Shown: positions 17,452 to 27,350 of the stretch, piece after piece | Layout: every line of letters begins with the position of its first letter | Position numbering within the stretch: the stretch's first letter is position 1 | Source: Streptomyces curacoi | Lineage (GTDB): Bacteria > Actinomycetota > Actinomycetes > Streptomycetales > Streptomycetaceae | Length of the DNA stretch: 64,000 bases | Direction of reading: 5' to 3' | Assembly: GCF_001513975.1 (NCBI RefSeq) | Contig: NZ_KQ947986.1 | Span: 842,881-906,880, forward strand | Position numbers and translations under genes: made by a program | The notes under the pieces: model-generated | Told to the model about the DNA's origin: nothing | The model's input: the letters and a program-made list of their open reading frames with translations, nothing else | Databases searched by the model: none

Positions 17452-19122
17452 TTACCGGGTGAAACCAATGTCCTGGTACACGATGGATGAGAATCCCTGA
17501 GCTCCGAGGTTGGCGAGGGTGCCCCTCGACGCCACGAGGTCCGGCATCTGGAAGAGCGGGATGACCGCAGCATGCTGCCAAAGCAGGCGATCGGCCTGGT
17601 TGAGCTTCTCGACCGCCCGCGTTTCCTCCGTCTCGGCCACTGCCGCGTTGAGCGCGGCGTCGATCTGGTCCGTTCCGGTGCGGGAGAAGTTCAACTGGAT
17701 GCCGCCCTCCTCCGGCTGCATATATCGGTCGCGGCTCCATGTCGCCGGGAAGTCGATACCGGACCACTCGAAGACAGTCATGTCGAAGTTCCCGGGAATG
17801 ATGAACTTCTCGAAGAGCTGGTTGACCGGTACGAATCTGAGGTTGACGCGCACGCCCACCTCCTTGAGCATGGCCTGAATAATTCTCCCTCGGTTCCGTC
17901 CCTGGAGCGCATCGGAGGAAGCGAGGAAATCGATTTCCAGACGCACACCTCTCTTTGTGCGATATTCACCCCTGAGGAACCAGCCGGCTGCGTCGAGCTC
18001 TTTCCGGGCCGCCTGCGGGTCGCATTTTCCCACCTCTCCGGAGTTGTCCTGGTACCCTTTCTGTTGAGGCAGGAGAAAATGGTTTCCGAGCAGGTTCCCA
18101 CTCCATCCGATTCCGCGGAGGTCGGCCTCCAAAATTTTTCGGCGGTCGATCGCACGCGCCAAGGCCCTGCGGACCCGTGCGTCACGGAGCACGTCACTCG
18201 CTCCGTTCATGGTGATGTGCCGGTACCCCGTCGCGCCGGCGCGCCGGATCTGCGCATCCGGATTCCTCTGTACGAGCCGGTAGGCAGGTTCCTCCGTGCC
18301 GATCGGGAAGAAGTCGATCTCGCCGTTGCCGAAGGCTCCGGGCTGCGCGGCCACGTCGAGCGCCCTGAACACGATCTTGTCGAGGAGGGCAGGCCTCCCC
18401 CACCACTGTTCGTCGCGGACCACGGTGAGCGTCTTCGTCGCCCGATCGAGGCCGGCGAACTTGAACGGCCCGCCCGTCACCGGAACCTTCCCTTTATATC
18501 CGTCATCGAATCCGTCCGGGGTGCCGATTACGGATGAAGGATAGAGAGGCGTGAACAGTGAGCGCCATTCCCCGAAAGGGCTGGCGAAATCAACGATCAC
18601 ATCGCGACCAGTAGCCCCCCTGGATACCCGAGAAAGCAGATCATACCCCGTCCGTCGAGCCGGACGATACCCTTCTGACTTCCCGTTCTGCGCCTTCCAG
18701 TTGGCCTGGAAATCACGGTACGTGATGGGCGACCCATCAGACCAACGAGCTTCCGGGTTGATCCGATAGGTGACGCGCTGATGCCCGTTGGCCATGGATA
18801 CTTCGGCAGCTTCGAGGTAGTCGGGGTCAGGTCTTGCATTTCCTTGCGCGTCGCTTTTCATGATGACCGGCATCATGGATTTCATAATGCGTCCGGTGTC
18901 GGCGCCCGCACCATCCACATGCAAGAAGTTGAGATTCTCCTGGATGACGTAAACAGGCCAAGTGAGTATCCCTCCCTCGCGCAGCTCGGCTCGGTTGACC
19001 GGATTGACGTCACTCGCGGCCGGCACGCCCCGGGGCGAGTCGGTCCCCGCCGAGCACGACGGCAGGAGCAACGCGCATGTGACCATCATGATCACGCCGA
19101 AATAGGGAGGGAGCTTACGCAT
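17452..19122 (-). CDS. Dipeptide/oligopeptide ABC transporter substrate-binding lipoprotein
   Basis: 556-aa SBP_bac_5 (DppA/OppA) protein. The N-terminal signal peptide MRKLPPYFGVIMMVTCALLL ends in a lipobox, LPSC, with lipidated Cys23. Typical family segments are ARWSDGSPITYRDFQANWKA, PVTGGPFKFAG, DARVRRALARAIDRRKI and FDMTVFEWSG. The frame is open 14 codons further upstream, but ATG 19122 has AGGAGG 5 nt before it and begins the signal peptide. It binds peptides outside the membrane and hands them to the permease encoded at 22221-26278. The rightward LAL regulator gene separates it from the permease genes. Codon use is somewhat less GC-rich than in its neighbours. Confidence 0.9.
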   Translation of the reverse strand: MRKLPPYFGVIMMVTCALLLPSCSAGTDSPRGVPAASDVNPVNRAELREGGILTWPVYVIQENLNFLHVDGAGADTGRIMKSMMPVIMKSDAQGNARPDPDYLEAAEVSMANGHQRVTYRINPEARWSDGSPITYRDFQANWKAQNGKSEGYRPARRTGYDLLSRVSRGATGRDVIVDFASPFGEWRSLFTPLYPSSVIGTPDGFDDGYKGKVPVTGGPFKFAGLDRATKTLTVVRDEQWWGRPALLDKIVFRALDVAAQPGAFGNGEIDFFPIGTEEPAYRLVQRNPDAQIRRAGATGYRHITMNGASDVLRDARVRRALARAIDRRKILEADLRGIGWSGNLLGNHFLLPQQKGYQDNSGEVGKCDPQAARKELDAAGWFLRGEYRTKRGVRLEIDFLASSDALQGRNRGRIIQAMLKEVGVRVNLRFVPVNQLFEKFIIPGNFDMTVFEWSGIDFPATWSRDRYMQPEEGGIQLNFSRTGTDQIDAALNAAVAETEETRAVEKLNQADRLLWQHAAVIPLFQMPDLVASRGTLANLGAQGFSSIVYQDIGFTR

Positions 19123-19220
19123 GAAACCTCCTGAGGTGCCGGCTTCGGTGAGCGACCATTGCACCTCCCTGACGCGGTGAAAGCACGGAACGCGCTGGGG
19201 ACCTACGCTGGAAGTGTGCG

Positions 19221-22187
19221 ATGACCACCAGGCGGCCGATCAACGCCGGAGACGGACGGGCGGGTGACAGGCGCATGGTCTCAATCGACGTCGGGCAGGT
19301 GCGCAGCTCCGGCTTCGCGCTGGTGGGCCGAGGCCGGGAGCTCGACGCACTTGTGGCAGCCCTGACCGATCTCCCAGCGGTCGTCCTGCTGGAGGGGGAG
19401 GCCGGCGCGGGCAAGTCGCGTCTGATACGTGAGGCGGGGGCTCTGCTGTCGGTGAAGGGCGGGCCCCGCGTGGCGACCGGGTTGTGCCATCCGCTGCGTG
19501 AGCCCTTGCCGTTCGGACCTGTCCTGCAGGCACTGGGAGCGGCGGTCCGCTGGCTGCCCGCGAACACCACTTTGCCGTCCCAAGCAATTCCGTTGGTGCT
19601 GCTCCTGCCGGGCCTGGAGCAGTTCATGGGCGACTACCGGCCGTCGGAGGACGGCTCGTTCCACCGGGCTCGGCTCGCGCTCGCCGTGCGTACCGTGCTG
19701 GAAGCCGTCCCGGGAGACATCGTATTGGTGATAGAGGACATGCACTGGGCCGACGATGCGACACGTGAGCTCCTCTTCCTGATCGCACGCGACCCTCCCG
19801 AGAACGTCGGGCTCGTGTTCACTTACCGTCCTCAGGACCTGCCTCGTGCCCAGCCTTTGCTGGGCAAGGCCTATAGACGCCCGCTCGGCGTCTCGGGAAC
19901 CGACATCGCACTCACCCCCCTGACAGAAGCCGACATCGCCCAGCTGGTCGAGGGGGTCGTCGGTCCAGTCTTCTCGCAGAGGCTCCCCCGGGCCCTGCAC
20001 CGGCGCAGCGGTGGACTGCCTCTCGTCGTGGAGGAGGACCTGCTCACTCTCTGTGAACGCCATGCACAGCCTGGTCCGCACCCCGTCGAGCAGGACCTCG
20101 CGGCCTTGGCGGCGTCCCCCGCTCCCCGTTCGCTCCAGGAGGCCGTGCACGAACGTCTGGCCGGTCTTCCGGCCGCCGCGATCCGGGTGGTGGAGGCGGC
20201 TGCAGTGCTGGGACTCCCCGCAGAGGAAGAAGTGCTGGCTCGGATCGCCGAAGTCGACGAGGAGGAGTCCGCGTCCGCGGTCACCGACGCTTTGCGGGTG
20301 TCGCTTCTACACGAGGCGGAGCCCGGGGCATACGCCTTCCGCCACGTCCTGGCCCAGCAAGCGATCTATGATCAACTTCCGGGTCCCAGACGCAGGGCGC
20401 TCCACAAGCGCGCCCATCGGGTGCTGCGAGAACAAGCTCACCCGCCTCTGGTACACCTGGCCCACCACAGCAAGGCTCTCGGGGCCACGGAGACGTGGTT
20501 GCGCGAGGCAGAGGAGGCCGCGCGCGAGGCCGCCGCAGTCGGGGACGACGGAGTTGCCACCCAGCTCTTCACGGCCATCCTCAAGGAACCGAAGGCCGAC
20601 CCTGGGTTGCGGTCCCGGACAGTCCTCGCCTTGGCCGAGATCGCTCACAAGGCAACCGACTACCTCGCGAGCCTGGAGCTACTGCGACGTTTCATCGAGG
20701 ACCCCGCACTCGACACCGAGTCCCGTGGCCGGGTGCGACTCAGGCTGTCCGGAATTCTGATGAACCACGCGGGAGACCCCCGCGGCATCGACGAGCTGAG
20801 AACCGCGGTGCAGGAGCTGGAGCCTTGGCCGCACCTGCGTATCCACGCGATGGTCCCATTGATCATCGACGAGCGCACACAGACGCCTCGCGAAATCGAT
20901 CAGTGGATAGAGCGGGCCGAGCACATCACCCGGGGCACCGATGACGAAGTCGTCCAGGCGACACTCGAAGGCGCGAGGCTGCTCCTGCTGTCCAGGAGAG
21001 GCGACCCGTCCGTCTACGAACGGCTGGAGGCCATGGACGGCCACTCACCGGACCCGGAGGTTCGCCGGCAGCGGTGGGTCGCCCTGTACAACGTGGCGGT
21101 GCACGCCATCCACCGTGGCGAGGATGCTCGCGGTGAGGCCCTCATGAAGGAGCTCGTACGCCACACCGAGAACGGCGTGAACCCGTCCCTGGAATGCTAT
21201 GCCCGCTGCCAACTGCTCCAGCTCGCCTGGCACAGAGGTCAGTGGGAAGGGCTCGAAGACCGCTTCAAGCGCTTGGAGGCCGCATTCCCCAACATCTGCG
21301 CGGTCGAGGTGGTGCAGGCTCTCGTACTCGGCAGCCTCGCGTGTTCCCGCGGCCAGTGGACCGCCGCCATGGAACATCTGACCACGGCTGTGACGGCCGC
21401 AGAGCGCAACTCTGAAGTGGCCCAGTCGCTCCGCGCAGCAGCCGCACTCACCGAGCTCCAGCTGGCACGGGACGAGACGCAAGCGGCATGGAAGACCGCC
21501 GAACCAGCGGTCGGGCTCCTGCGTCACGCTGCCACGTGGCCACGGACGTTGGGCCTGCTGTCCGCGGCGGTAGAGGCAGCGCTCGCCTGCGGCCTGAACG
21601 AGGAGGCCGAGCGGCTCACCGGTGAGGCCGAGGACAACCGGCACGACCGCGTCGCACCAGCCGCTGACGCCGAACTTCTCACCAGCCAGGGCCTTGTCCT
21701 CCGAGAACGAGCGCCCGACCTCGCGGTCGAGCGTTTCCTTGCATCCCGGGATGCCTACCAGCTCATCCGCCGACCGTACCCAGCCGCCCGCGCGGTCGAA
21801 CTCGCCGCTCTGGCCACGGCCGCCAGTCAGCCGGATACTTCGCGGGCTTTCCTACGCCAGGCATGCGACACCTACAGCACGCTCGGCGCCACCTTCGACC
21901 TCGCACGTTGCGAGCGGACACTGCGGCGTTACGGACCTGCTCGCTCCTCGCGTGGGCGGCGGGGCTACGGGGACGCGCTTTCCCCACGGGAGATGGACGT
22001 CGCCACCCTTCTGGCGGCCCAGGCCACCAATCGGGACATCGCGCACGCGCTCTGCCTGTCGGTGCGTACCGTCGAGCACCATGTGTCTCGCACACTGCAG
22101 AAACTTCGTGTCTCCCAGCGCGAGGCCGTTGCGGCCGCCCTCGCCGCTTACAAGGAGAACAACCCGGCGGGCTCCGGCCGGACCTGA
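19221..22187 (+). CDS. LAL-family transcriptional regulator (AAA ATPase + LuxR HTH)
   Basis: 988-aa large ATP-binding regulator of the LuxR family. N-terminal LVGRGRELDALVAAL precedes a Walker A motif, GEAGAGKSRL, and Walker B, IVLVIEDMHWADDATRELL. The middle (about 400-890) is TPR/helical-repeat-like. The C-terminus is a LuxR HTH: LSPREMDVATLLAAQATNRDIAHALCLSVRTVEHHVSRTLQKLRV. LAL proteins activate secondary metabolism or carbohydrate uptake in response to a ligand. The gene is divergent from the peptide-binding lipoprotein and convergent with the permease fusion, so peptide uptake is its likely target. An in-frame ATG 18 codons downstream is an alternative start. Confidence 0.9.
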   Translation: MTTRRPINAGDGRAGDRRMVSIDVGQVRSSGFALVGRGRELDALVAALTDLPAVVLLEGEAGAGKSRLIREAGALLSVKGGPRVATGLCHPLREPLPFGPVLQALGAAVRWLPANTTLPSQAIPLVLLLPGLEQFMGDYRPSEDGSFHRARLALAVRTVLEAVPGDIVLVIEDMHWADDATRELLFLIARDPPENVGLVFTYRPQDLPRAQPLLGKAYRRPLGVSGTDIALTPLTEADIAQLVEGVVGPVFSQRLPRALHRRSGGLPLVVEEDLLTLCERHAQPGPHPVEQDLAALAASPAPRSLQEAVHERLAGLPAAAIRVVEAAAVLGLPAEEEVLARIAEVDEEESASAVTDALRVSLLHEAEPGAYAFRHVLAQQAIYDQLPGPRRRALHKRAHRVLREQAHPPLVHLAHHSKALGATETWLREAEEAAREAAAVGDDGVATQLFTAILKEPKADPGLRSRTVLALAEIAHKATDYLASLELLRRFIEDPALDTESRGRVRLRLSGILMNHAGDPRGIDELRTAVQELEPWPHLRIHAMVPLIIDERTQTPREIDQWIERAEHITRGTDDEVVQATLEGARLLLLSRRGDPSVYERLEAMDGHSPDPEVRRQRWVALYNVAVHAIHRGEDARGEALMKELVRHTENGVNPSLECYARCQLLQLAWHRGQWEGLEDRFKRLEAAFPNICAVEVVQALVLGSLACSRGQWTAAMEHLTTAVTAAERNSEVAQSLRAAAALTELQLARDETQAAWKTAEPAVGLLRHAATWPRTLGLLSAAVEAALACGLNEEAERLTGEAEDNRHDRVAPAADAELLTSQGLVLRERAPDLAVERFLASRDAYQLIRRPYPAARAVELAALATAASQPDTSRAFLRQACDTYSTLGATFDLARCERTLRRYGPARSSRGRRGYGDALSPREMDVATLLAAQATNRDIAHALCLSVRTVEHHVSRTLQKLRVSQREAVAAALAAYKENNPAGSGRT

Positions 22188-22220
22188 AGCCGGCGCCGCG
22201 CAACGGCGGCGGTGCGCGGC

Positions 22221-25200
22221 TCAGGCGTTGCCCCGAGGCGGGCCCGCGAAGTGACAGGCCGCTGCATGGTCCTCGGCCACCCCCAGGAGGTCCGGATCCT
22301 GGTCCTCGCACCGGCGCCGCTCGCCCGGGGACAACTCCAGGTAGCGGGGGCATCGGCTGCGGAACCGGCATCCCGTCGGCACGGCCGCGGGGTCGAGTGG
22401 TTCGCCCAACAGCGGTACGTGCTGTCTGGCGCGTTCTCGCTGCGGTTCGGGCAGCGGGGCGGCGGAGAGCAGGACATGGGTGTAGGGGTGGCTGGGCTGG
22501 GCGAACACCGAAGTCGCGGGGGCAAGTTCGACGATGCGTCCGAGATGCATGACGGCGACACGGTCGGCGAGATACCGGGCAACTGCGAGGTCGTGGGTCA
22601 CCAGGAGGCAGCTGAGGGACAGCTCGGCCTTGAGTGTTCGCAGCAGGTTCAGCACCGATGCCTGGACAGAGACGTCAAGCGCCGAGACCGGCTCGTCGAG
22701 CAGCAGGAGGCGGGGTTTGAGGGCCAGAGCCCTGGCGATGTTGACCCGCTGGGCCTGACCGCCGGAGAGCTCTCGCGGGAAGCGGTCGGCGTGGGCGGCG
22801 TCGAGGCCGACGAGGTCGAGGAGTTCGCTGATTCTGAGGCCGATGTGGTCCCGCGGCCAGCCGTGTGTGAGCAGCGGCTCACCGAGGATGTCCCCGATGG
22901 GCAGGCGGGGGTCGAGTGAGGCGACAGGGTCCTGGAGCACCAGTTGGACGTCTCGGCACAGTCGCCGGCGCTGTCGGTGGGTGATGCGGTGGATGTCCCG
23001 GCCGGCGATCAGCACTCGTCCGGCACCAGGGTCCAATGTCTTCCGGGGGTCCGCGATCTCGTTCAGCAGGGTGCTCTTGCCGCTTCCTGATTCGCCGACG
23101 AGGGCGAGCGTTTCTTTCTCCCTGACGTCCAGGCTGACGTCGTCGACGGCCGTGACGGTGCCGACTCGCCTTCTCAGCACGGTGCCGCGGTACACGGGAA
23201 AATGCCGAACGAGGTGGTCGACCTCCAGCAGCACGGGCCGCTCGGCGCGCTTCCGGCGCTCGGTCTCCGTCCTCCGGCCGGTCCGGGGAACGGAAAACAC
23301 CCGCGCCGGATCCAGTCCGTCCTCCCGTTCGAATTCATCGCTGCGGACACACGCCGTCGGGTGGGTGACGTTGCCCCGCGTCCGCAGGGCTGGTTCACCG
23401 TCCCGGCACACGTCGGCGGCCAGGGGGCAGCGGAGAACGAAGGGACAGCCGTCGGGCAGGAGCAATGGGCTCGGCGGAGTTCCTTCAACGGGTGTCAAGG
23501 CGCTCTGGTCGAGATCCGCGCGGGGCACGGCACCCAGGAGCCCGATCGTGTAGGGCATCCGGGGGCGAGCAAAGACGTCGTCCACCGGCCCTTCTTCGAC
23601 GAATCGGCCTGCGTACATCACATGGACGCGGTCCGCGACGCCTGCGACCAGGGCCAGGTCGTGCGTGATGATGACGAGAGCGGCGCCGGTGAGGGTCCGG
23701 GCCGTCTTGAGTACGTCCAGGATCTGGGCCTGAGTGGTCACGTCCAGGGCTGTAGTGGGTTCGTCGGCGATGATCACCTTCGGGTCGTTCGCGATGGCCA
23801 TGGCGATGGCGACCCGTTGCCGCATTCCGCCGGAGCATTCGTGCGGGAAGGCGTGAATCGTGCGGGTGGGTTCGGGGATGCCCACGGCGGTCAGCAGTTC
23901 GACGGCACGCTGCCGGGCGGTGGCCCTGTCGAGGCGCCGGTGGGCCCGAAGTGCCTCTGTGATCTGGTACCCGACGGAGTAGACAGGGGTCAGTGAGGTC
24001 AGCGAATGCTGGAAGACCATGGACAGGGCGTCGCCACGCACCCGGCACAGGTGGCTCTCTTCGAGGCCGATGAGTTCCCTTCCGGCCAACCGCACCGAAC
24101 CTGCGACCTCGGCAGTCTCGGGGAGCAGCCCCATAATCGCGGCGGCGGAAACCGACTTGCCCGCCCCGGACTCACCGACAATGGCAACCACCTCGCCGGG
24201 CAGCACCTCGTAGGAGATGCCCCTCACCGCGTGAACCGTGCCGCCCTCGCCCGGCAGGGACACGCGGAGATCGCGGACCGCCAGTGCCGGCGGCGCGCCG
24301 GAGGCCGGCTGCAGCGCCGTGCGGGGCACGTCTGCGGCGACGGCAGCGCGCGAGGCTCTCCTTGTCCGGCCAGGACGGTTGCGCGCAGAGGCCGGATCGA
24401 GTGCGGCGCGTAGCCCGTCCCCGATCAGGAACAGGGACAGGCACAGCGACAGCAAGCAGCCGGCCGGGAAGTAGAAGAGCCACGGGTAAACCGTCGCGTA
24501 CGGCGTACCGGAGGCGATCACCCCGCCGAGTGAGACGTCGGGGGGCTGGAACCCGAAGCCGAAGTACGCGAGCCCTGCTTCCGCGATGACGGCCGACCCG
24601 ACCTGCAACGTCGCGTCGATGATGAGGAACGAGGCCAGGGCCGGGACCACGTGGCGGCGGACAACGGTGTGCCCCGGCACGCCCAGGCAGACGGCCGCGC
24701 GTACGAAGTCGTGCTGCTTGAGTGAACGGGTGGTATTGCGCACTGCCCGGCCGGTGATCATCCAGCTGAGTGCCGCAAGCAGCACGACGAGGAGCAGCCA
24801 GGTCGTTTCGTCGACCAGGGTCGACATGACCGCCACCAGGAGGAATCCGGGCAGCACGAGGAAGAGGCCGATAAGGGCGAGCGCCACGCGGTCCGTCCAG
24901 CCTCCCGCGTAGCCGGCCACGGTGCCGACGACGGTGGCGACCGTCGTACAGGCGAGCGCGGTGAGCAGTCCGACGAGAAGCGACTTCTGCAGTCCGCGCA
25001 TCGTCACGGCGAAGAGGTCCGCTCCCGCAGCGTCGGTGCCGAACCAGTGGGTGCCGCCGGGCGGTTGCTGCAAGGCGGTGTAGTCGAGGTCGGTGTGGTC
25101 CCAGGGGTAGAGCAGAGGTCCGGCGTTGGCCAGGAGGGTGAGAAACGCCAGTACCGCGAAGCCGGCTACCGCCCAAGGGTTGCGCCGCAGGCGCATCAGC

Positions 25201-25301
25201 ACGACCTTGCCGCGCCTCGCCGTCCTCTGGCCGGATCCGTCGGCCGCCAGCCCGTCACCGGCGGGCGACAACAGGGCCCCCGGATCGGGGACGGTGCTCA
25301 T
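22221..25301 (-). CDS. Fused peptide ABC transporter: DppC permease - DppD ATPase - DppF ATPase
   Basis: 1026-aa single protein combining three normally separate subunits. Residues about 30-320 are a DppC/OppC permease with FGTDAAGADLF, six or so membrane helices and the EAGLAYFGFGFQPPDVSLGGVI loop that docks the ATPase. About 345-630 is a DppD-type ATPase: GESGAGKSVS (Walker A), CSGGMRQRVAIAMA (signature), VIIADEPTTALD (Walker B), then the Cys-rich C-terminal Fe-S segment. About 680-1010 is a DppF-type ATPase: GESGSGKSTL, LSGGQAQRVNIARAL, LLLLDEPVSALD and the oligo_HPY tail. Start ATG 25301 overlaps the stop of the DppB gene. The frame stays open upstream to 25919, but there it only mirrors the DppB gene. 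A DppC-D-F fusion is rare. Confidence 0.9.
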   Translation of the reverse strand: MSTVPDPGALLSPAGDGLAADGSGQRTARRGKVVLMRLRRNPWAVAGFAVLAFLTLLANAGPLLYPWDHTDLDYTALQQPPGGTHWFGTDAAGADLFAVTMRGLQKSLLVGLLTALACTTVATVVGTVAGYAGGWTDRVALALIGLFLVLPGFLLVAVMSTLVDETTWLLLVVLLAALSWMITGRAVRNTTRSLKQHDFVRAAVCLGVPGHTVVRRHVVPALASFLIIDATLQVGSAVIAEAGLAYFGFGFQPPDVSLGGVIASGTPYATVYPWLFYFPAGCLLSLCLSLFLIGDGLRAALDPASARNRPGRTRRASRAAVAADVPRTALQPASGAPPALAVRDLRVSLPGEGGTVHAVRGISYEVLPGEVVAIVGESGAGKSVSAAAIMGLLPETAEVAGSVRLAGRELIGLEESHLCRVRGDALSMVFQHSLTSLTPVYSVGYQITEALRAHRRLDRATARQRAVELLTAVGIPEPTRTIHAFPHECSGGMRQRVAIAMAIANDPKVIIADEPTTALDVTTQAQILDVLKTARTLTGAALVIITHDLALVAGVADRVHVMYAGRFVEEGPVDDVFARPRMPYTIGLLGAVPRADLDQSALTPVEGTPPSPLLLPDGCPFVLRCPLAADVCRDGEPALRTRGNVTHPTACVRSDEFEREDGLDPARVFSVPRTGRRTETERRKRAERPVLLEVDHLVRHFPVYRGTVLRRRVGTVTAVDDVSLDVREKETLALVGESGSGKSTLLNEIADPRKTLDPGAGRVLIAGRDIHRITHRQRRRLCRDVQLVLQDPVASLDPRLPIGDILGEPLLTHGWPRDHIGLRISELLDLVGLDAAHADRFPRELSGGQAQRVNIARALALKPRLLLLDEPVSALDVSVQASVLNLLRTLKAELSLSCLLVTHDLAVARYLADRVAVMHLGRIVELAPATSVFAQPSHPYTHVLLSAAPLPEPQRERARQHVPLLGEPLDPAAVPTGCRFRSRCPRYLELSPGERRRCEDQDPDLLGVAEDHAAACHFAGPPRGNA

Positions 25302-26278
25302 GAGGCCCTGCTCCTCGGGTCGAGTACGACGTGCAGCACATCCGCGAGGAGCCCGGCCACGAGGACGAGAGCAGCGGTGAAGAGTCCAACGGCCGCGACG
25401 ACATTCACGTCGTCGGTGAGGACGGAGTCCACGAGCCACTCGCCCATGCCGTGCCATCCGAAGATTTTCTCGACGAAGGCGGTGCCCGTGAACATGAGCA
25501 CCGCGTTGTAGGCCAGGAGCGGCAGGAGGGGAAGGACGGCCACCCGCAGACCGTGCCGCAGCAGAGCAGTCCGCCGGGGCAGGCCCTTGGCGCGGGCAGT
25601 GCGCACGAAGTCGCTGTGCAGCACGTCGAGCATCGTGTTGCGTTGGTAGAGGCCGAAGAGGGCCGCCTGGAACGCGACCAGCGCGATACTCGGCAGGACG
25701 AGGTGTTGTGCCCTGCTGAGCAGTCTGTCCCATGTGCCAGTTGCCCCGGGCGAGTACTCGCCGGTGTACTCGAAGACGGTGCTGCCGATCGCCTCGTTGA
25801 GGTTTCTCGCCCAGAGTTGCAGGGCGACGGCGGTGACGAACACCGGCGTGGCCAGGACGGCGAAGGAGAGCAGGGTGGCCACGCGGTCCGTCCAGCGCTC
25901 GTGTCGTACAGCGTTCCACGATCCGAGCAGGACCCCGCCGACCGAGCCCACGACGGTGGCCAGCAACAGGAGCCGGGTACTGGTCAAGGCGCGGCGGCCG
26001 AACTCCTCGGTCACCTCTTCGCCCGCCACCGTCCTGCCCAGGTCACCCGTCAGGACGTCCCCCGCCCAGCGCAGGAACCGGGAGACGACGGGGGTGTCCG
26101 GGTTGAGGTTGTAGGCGTCGAGCGTCGCCGTGATCTCGGCGGGCGACGGAGGCGGATTGCGGTTCACGTAGTTCGATCGCGGGTCCAGAGTCAGCGCCGC
26201 CAGGACGTAGGTGACGGCACCGGCGATCACGACCAGCATCAGGTTGGCTGCCAGTCCCCGGGCGAAATGGCGCACCAC
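25298..26278 (-). CDS. Dipeptide/oligopeptide ABC transporter permease (DppB-like)
   Basis: 326-aa binding-protein-dependent transport permease. The first helix is ANLMLVVIAGAVTYVLAAL. The extracytoplasmic region includes YNLNPDTPVVSRFLRWAGDVLTGDLGRT (the DppB signature), and the cytoplasmic EAA loop reads DFVRTARAKGLPRRTALLRHGLR. Start is GTG 26278 with GAGGAGG 8 nt upstream. The stop overlaps the start of the DppC-D-F fusion, so the two proteins form the transporter in an obligate stoichiometry. The binding protein is encoded separately at 17452-19122. Confidence 0.9.
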   Translation of the reverse strand: MVRHFARGLAANLMLVVIAGAVTYVLAALTLDPRSNYVNRNPPPSPAEITATLDAYNLNPDTPVVSRFLRWAGDVLTGDLGRTVAGEEVTEEFGRRALTSTRLLLLATVVGSVGGVLLGSWNAVRHERWTDRVATLLSFAVLATPVFVTAVALQLWARNLNEAIGSTVFEYTGEYSPGATGTWDRLLSRAQHLVLPSIALVAFQAALFGLYQRNTMLDVLHSDFVRTARAKGLPRRTALLRHGLRVAVLPLLPLLAYNAVLMFTGTAFVEKIFGWHGMGEWLVDSVLTDDVNVVAAVGLFTAALVLVAGLLADVLHVVLDPRSRAS

Positions 26279-26480
26279 GATGGGGCCTCCTCATGGATGG
26301 AGCCGCACCCGGAACGCAAGGGCTACCTGTACCGCAGTCTGCCTCCGGACGGGAATGAGAGAGAATACCCCCAAAACCCCCCATACCATCTCAACACCAT
26401 GCAGATAGCATCCGTTGAAGTGCGCCGTCGTGGAGTACGCGCCTGGTCGTGAGCGGCCCACCGGTGGCATTATCTGCGCG

Positions 26481-27284
26481 ATGCCCCCTTCCCTTCAGAT
26501 CGGCCCGTATACCGTCATCGCGCTCGCCGACGGCGCGGGCCCCTTCTTCTCCGCCAGGTCGGAGGCGTTCCCCGGCGCCACCACCGAGCAGTGGGCGGCG
26601 GCCGACCAGCTCGATCCCGGCGCGCTCGACGCCGACGGGCGCTGGCAACTCCAGTTCCGCGCGTTCGCGATCCGCAGCGACCAGGGCGTGACGCTGGTCG
26701 ACGCGGGGATCGGCCCGGCCGACAGCCCGGCGGCCTCATGGGCGCCCGTGCCCGGGGTACTCCCGGCTTCGCTGGCCGCCGCGGGTATCGAACCATCCGA
26801 AGTGGACACCGTGGTGCTCACACACCTGCACACGGACCACGTGGGCTGGGCCGTCGTCGGCGGCGAGCAGAAGCGGCCGTTCTTCCCGAACGCCGAATAC
26901 CTGCTGCAGCAGGCCGAACTCGACGCGATCGAGGACATCAACCCGCAACTGCGGTCCGCTGTGATCGACCCACTCCTGAAGACCGATCAGCTACGGCTGC
27001 TCCACGGCGACACCCCGCTGCGCAGCGGCGAGCGCGTCCTCGCCACGCCAGGGCACACGCCCGGGCACCAGAGCGTGCTCGTCGCGTCCGGGCGCGAACT
27101 GGTCGCCGTCACCGGTGACCTGCTCGTGCACGCGATCCAACTGCTCCACCCCGAACTCGCCTACGCCCACGAGATGGACCCTGAGCAGGCAAGGACCTCA
27201 AGGGAACAGGTACTGCACAGCCGGGCCGCCGGCACCCTCCACCTCGCGACCCCGCACCTGACCGAGCCGTTCATCGCCCGCTGA
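26481..27284 (+). CDS. MBL-fold metallohydrolase
   Basis: 267-aa metallo-beta-lactamase-fold hydrolase. The metal ligands are visible: TVVLTHLHTDHVGW (HxHxDH), ATPGHTPGHQS (His), VAVTGDLLVHA (Asp) and ATPHL near the end (His). The layout resembles AttM/AidC-type lactonases and other N-acyl homoserine lactonase-like proteins, but many subfamilies share it and the substrate is unknown. The frame is open to 26415; ATG 26481 starts just before the first beta-strand and is preferred. It is divergent from the DppB gene across a 202-nt region. Confidence 0.85.
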   Translation: MPPSLQIGPYTVIALADGAGPFFSARSEAFPGATTEQWAAADQLDPGALDADGRWQLQFRAFAIRSDQGVTLVDAGIGPADSPAASWAPVPGVLPASLAAAGIEPSEVDTVVLTHLHTDHVGWAVVGGEQKRPFFPNAEYLLQQAELDAIEDINPQLRSAVIDPLLKTDQLRLLHGDTPLRSGERVLATPGHTPGHQSVLVASGRELVAVTGDLLVHAIQLLHPELAYAHEMDPEQARTSREQVLHSRAAGTLHLATPHLTEPFIAR

Positions 27285-27303
27285 CCCACCCGGCGGGGCC
27301 GGT

Positions 27304-27325
27304 CGCTGCGCGAGCGCGCGCAGCG
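27304..27325. terminator. Hairpin after the MBL-fold gene
   Basis: A perfect 9-bp stem, CGCTGCGCG (27304-27312) with CGCGCAGCG (27317-27325), and a 4-nt loop, 19 nt after the MBL gene stop and before the end of the converging MerR remnant. There is no U tract. Confidence 0.5.
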
Positions 27326-27350
27326 GCTGGGCCCAGACCTGATCGGCCTC

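Noticed and set aside
25302..25919. Upstream extension of the permease-ATPase fusion
   Set aside because: It overlaps the DppB gene in another frame and reads as Arg-rich nonsense; ATG 25301 overlaps the DppB stop and begins the permease.
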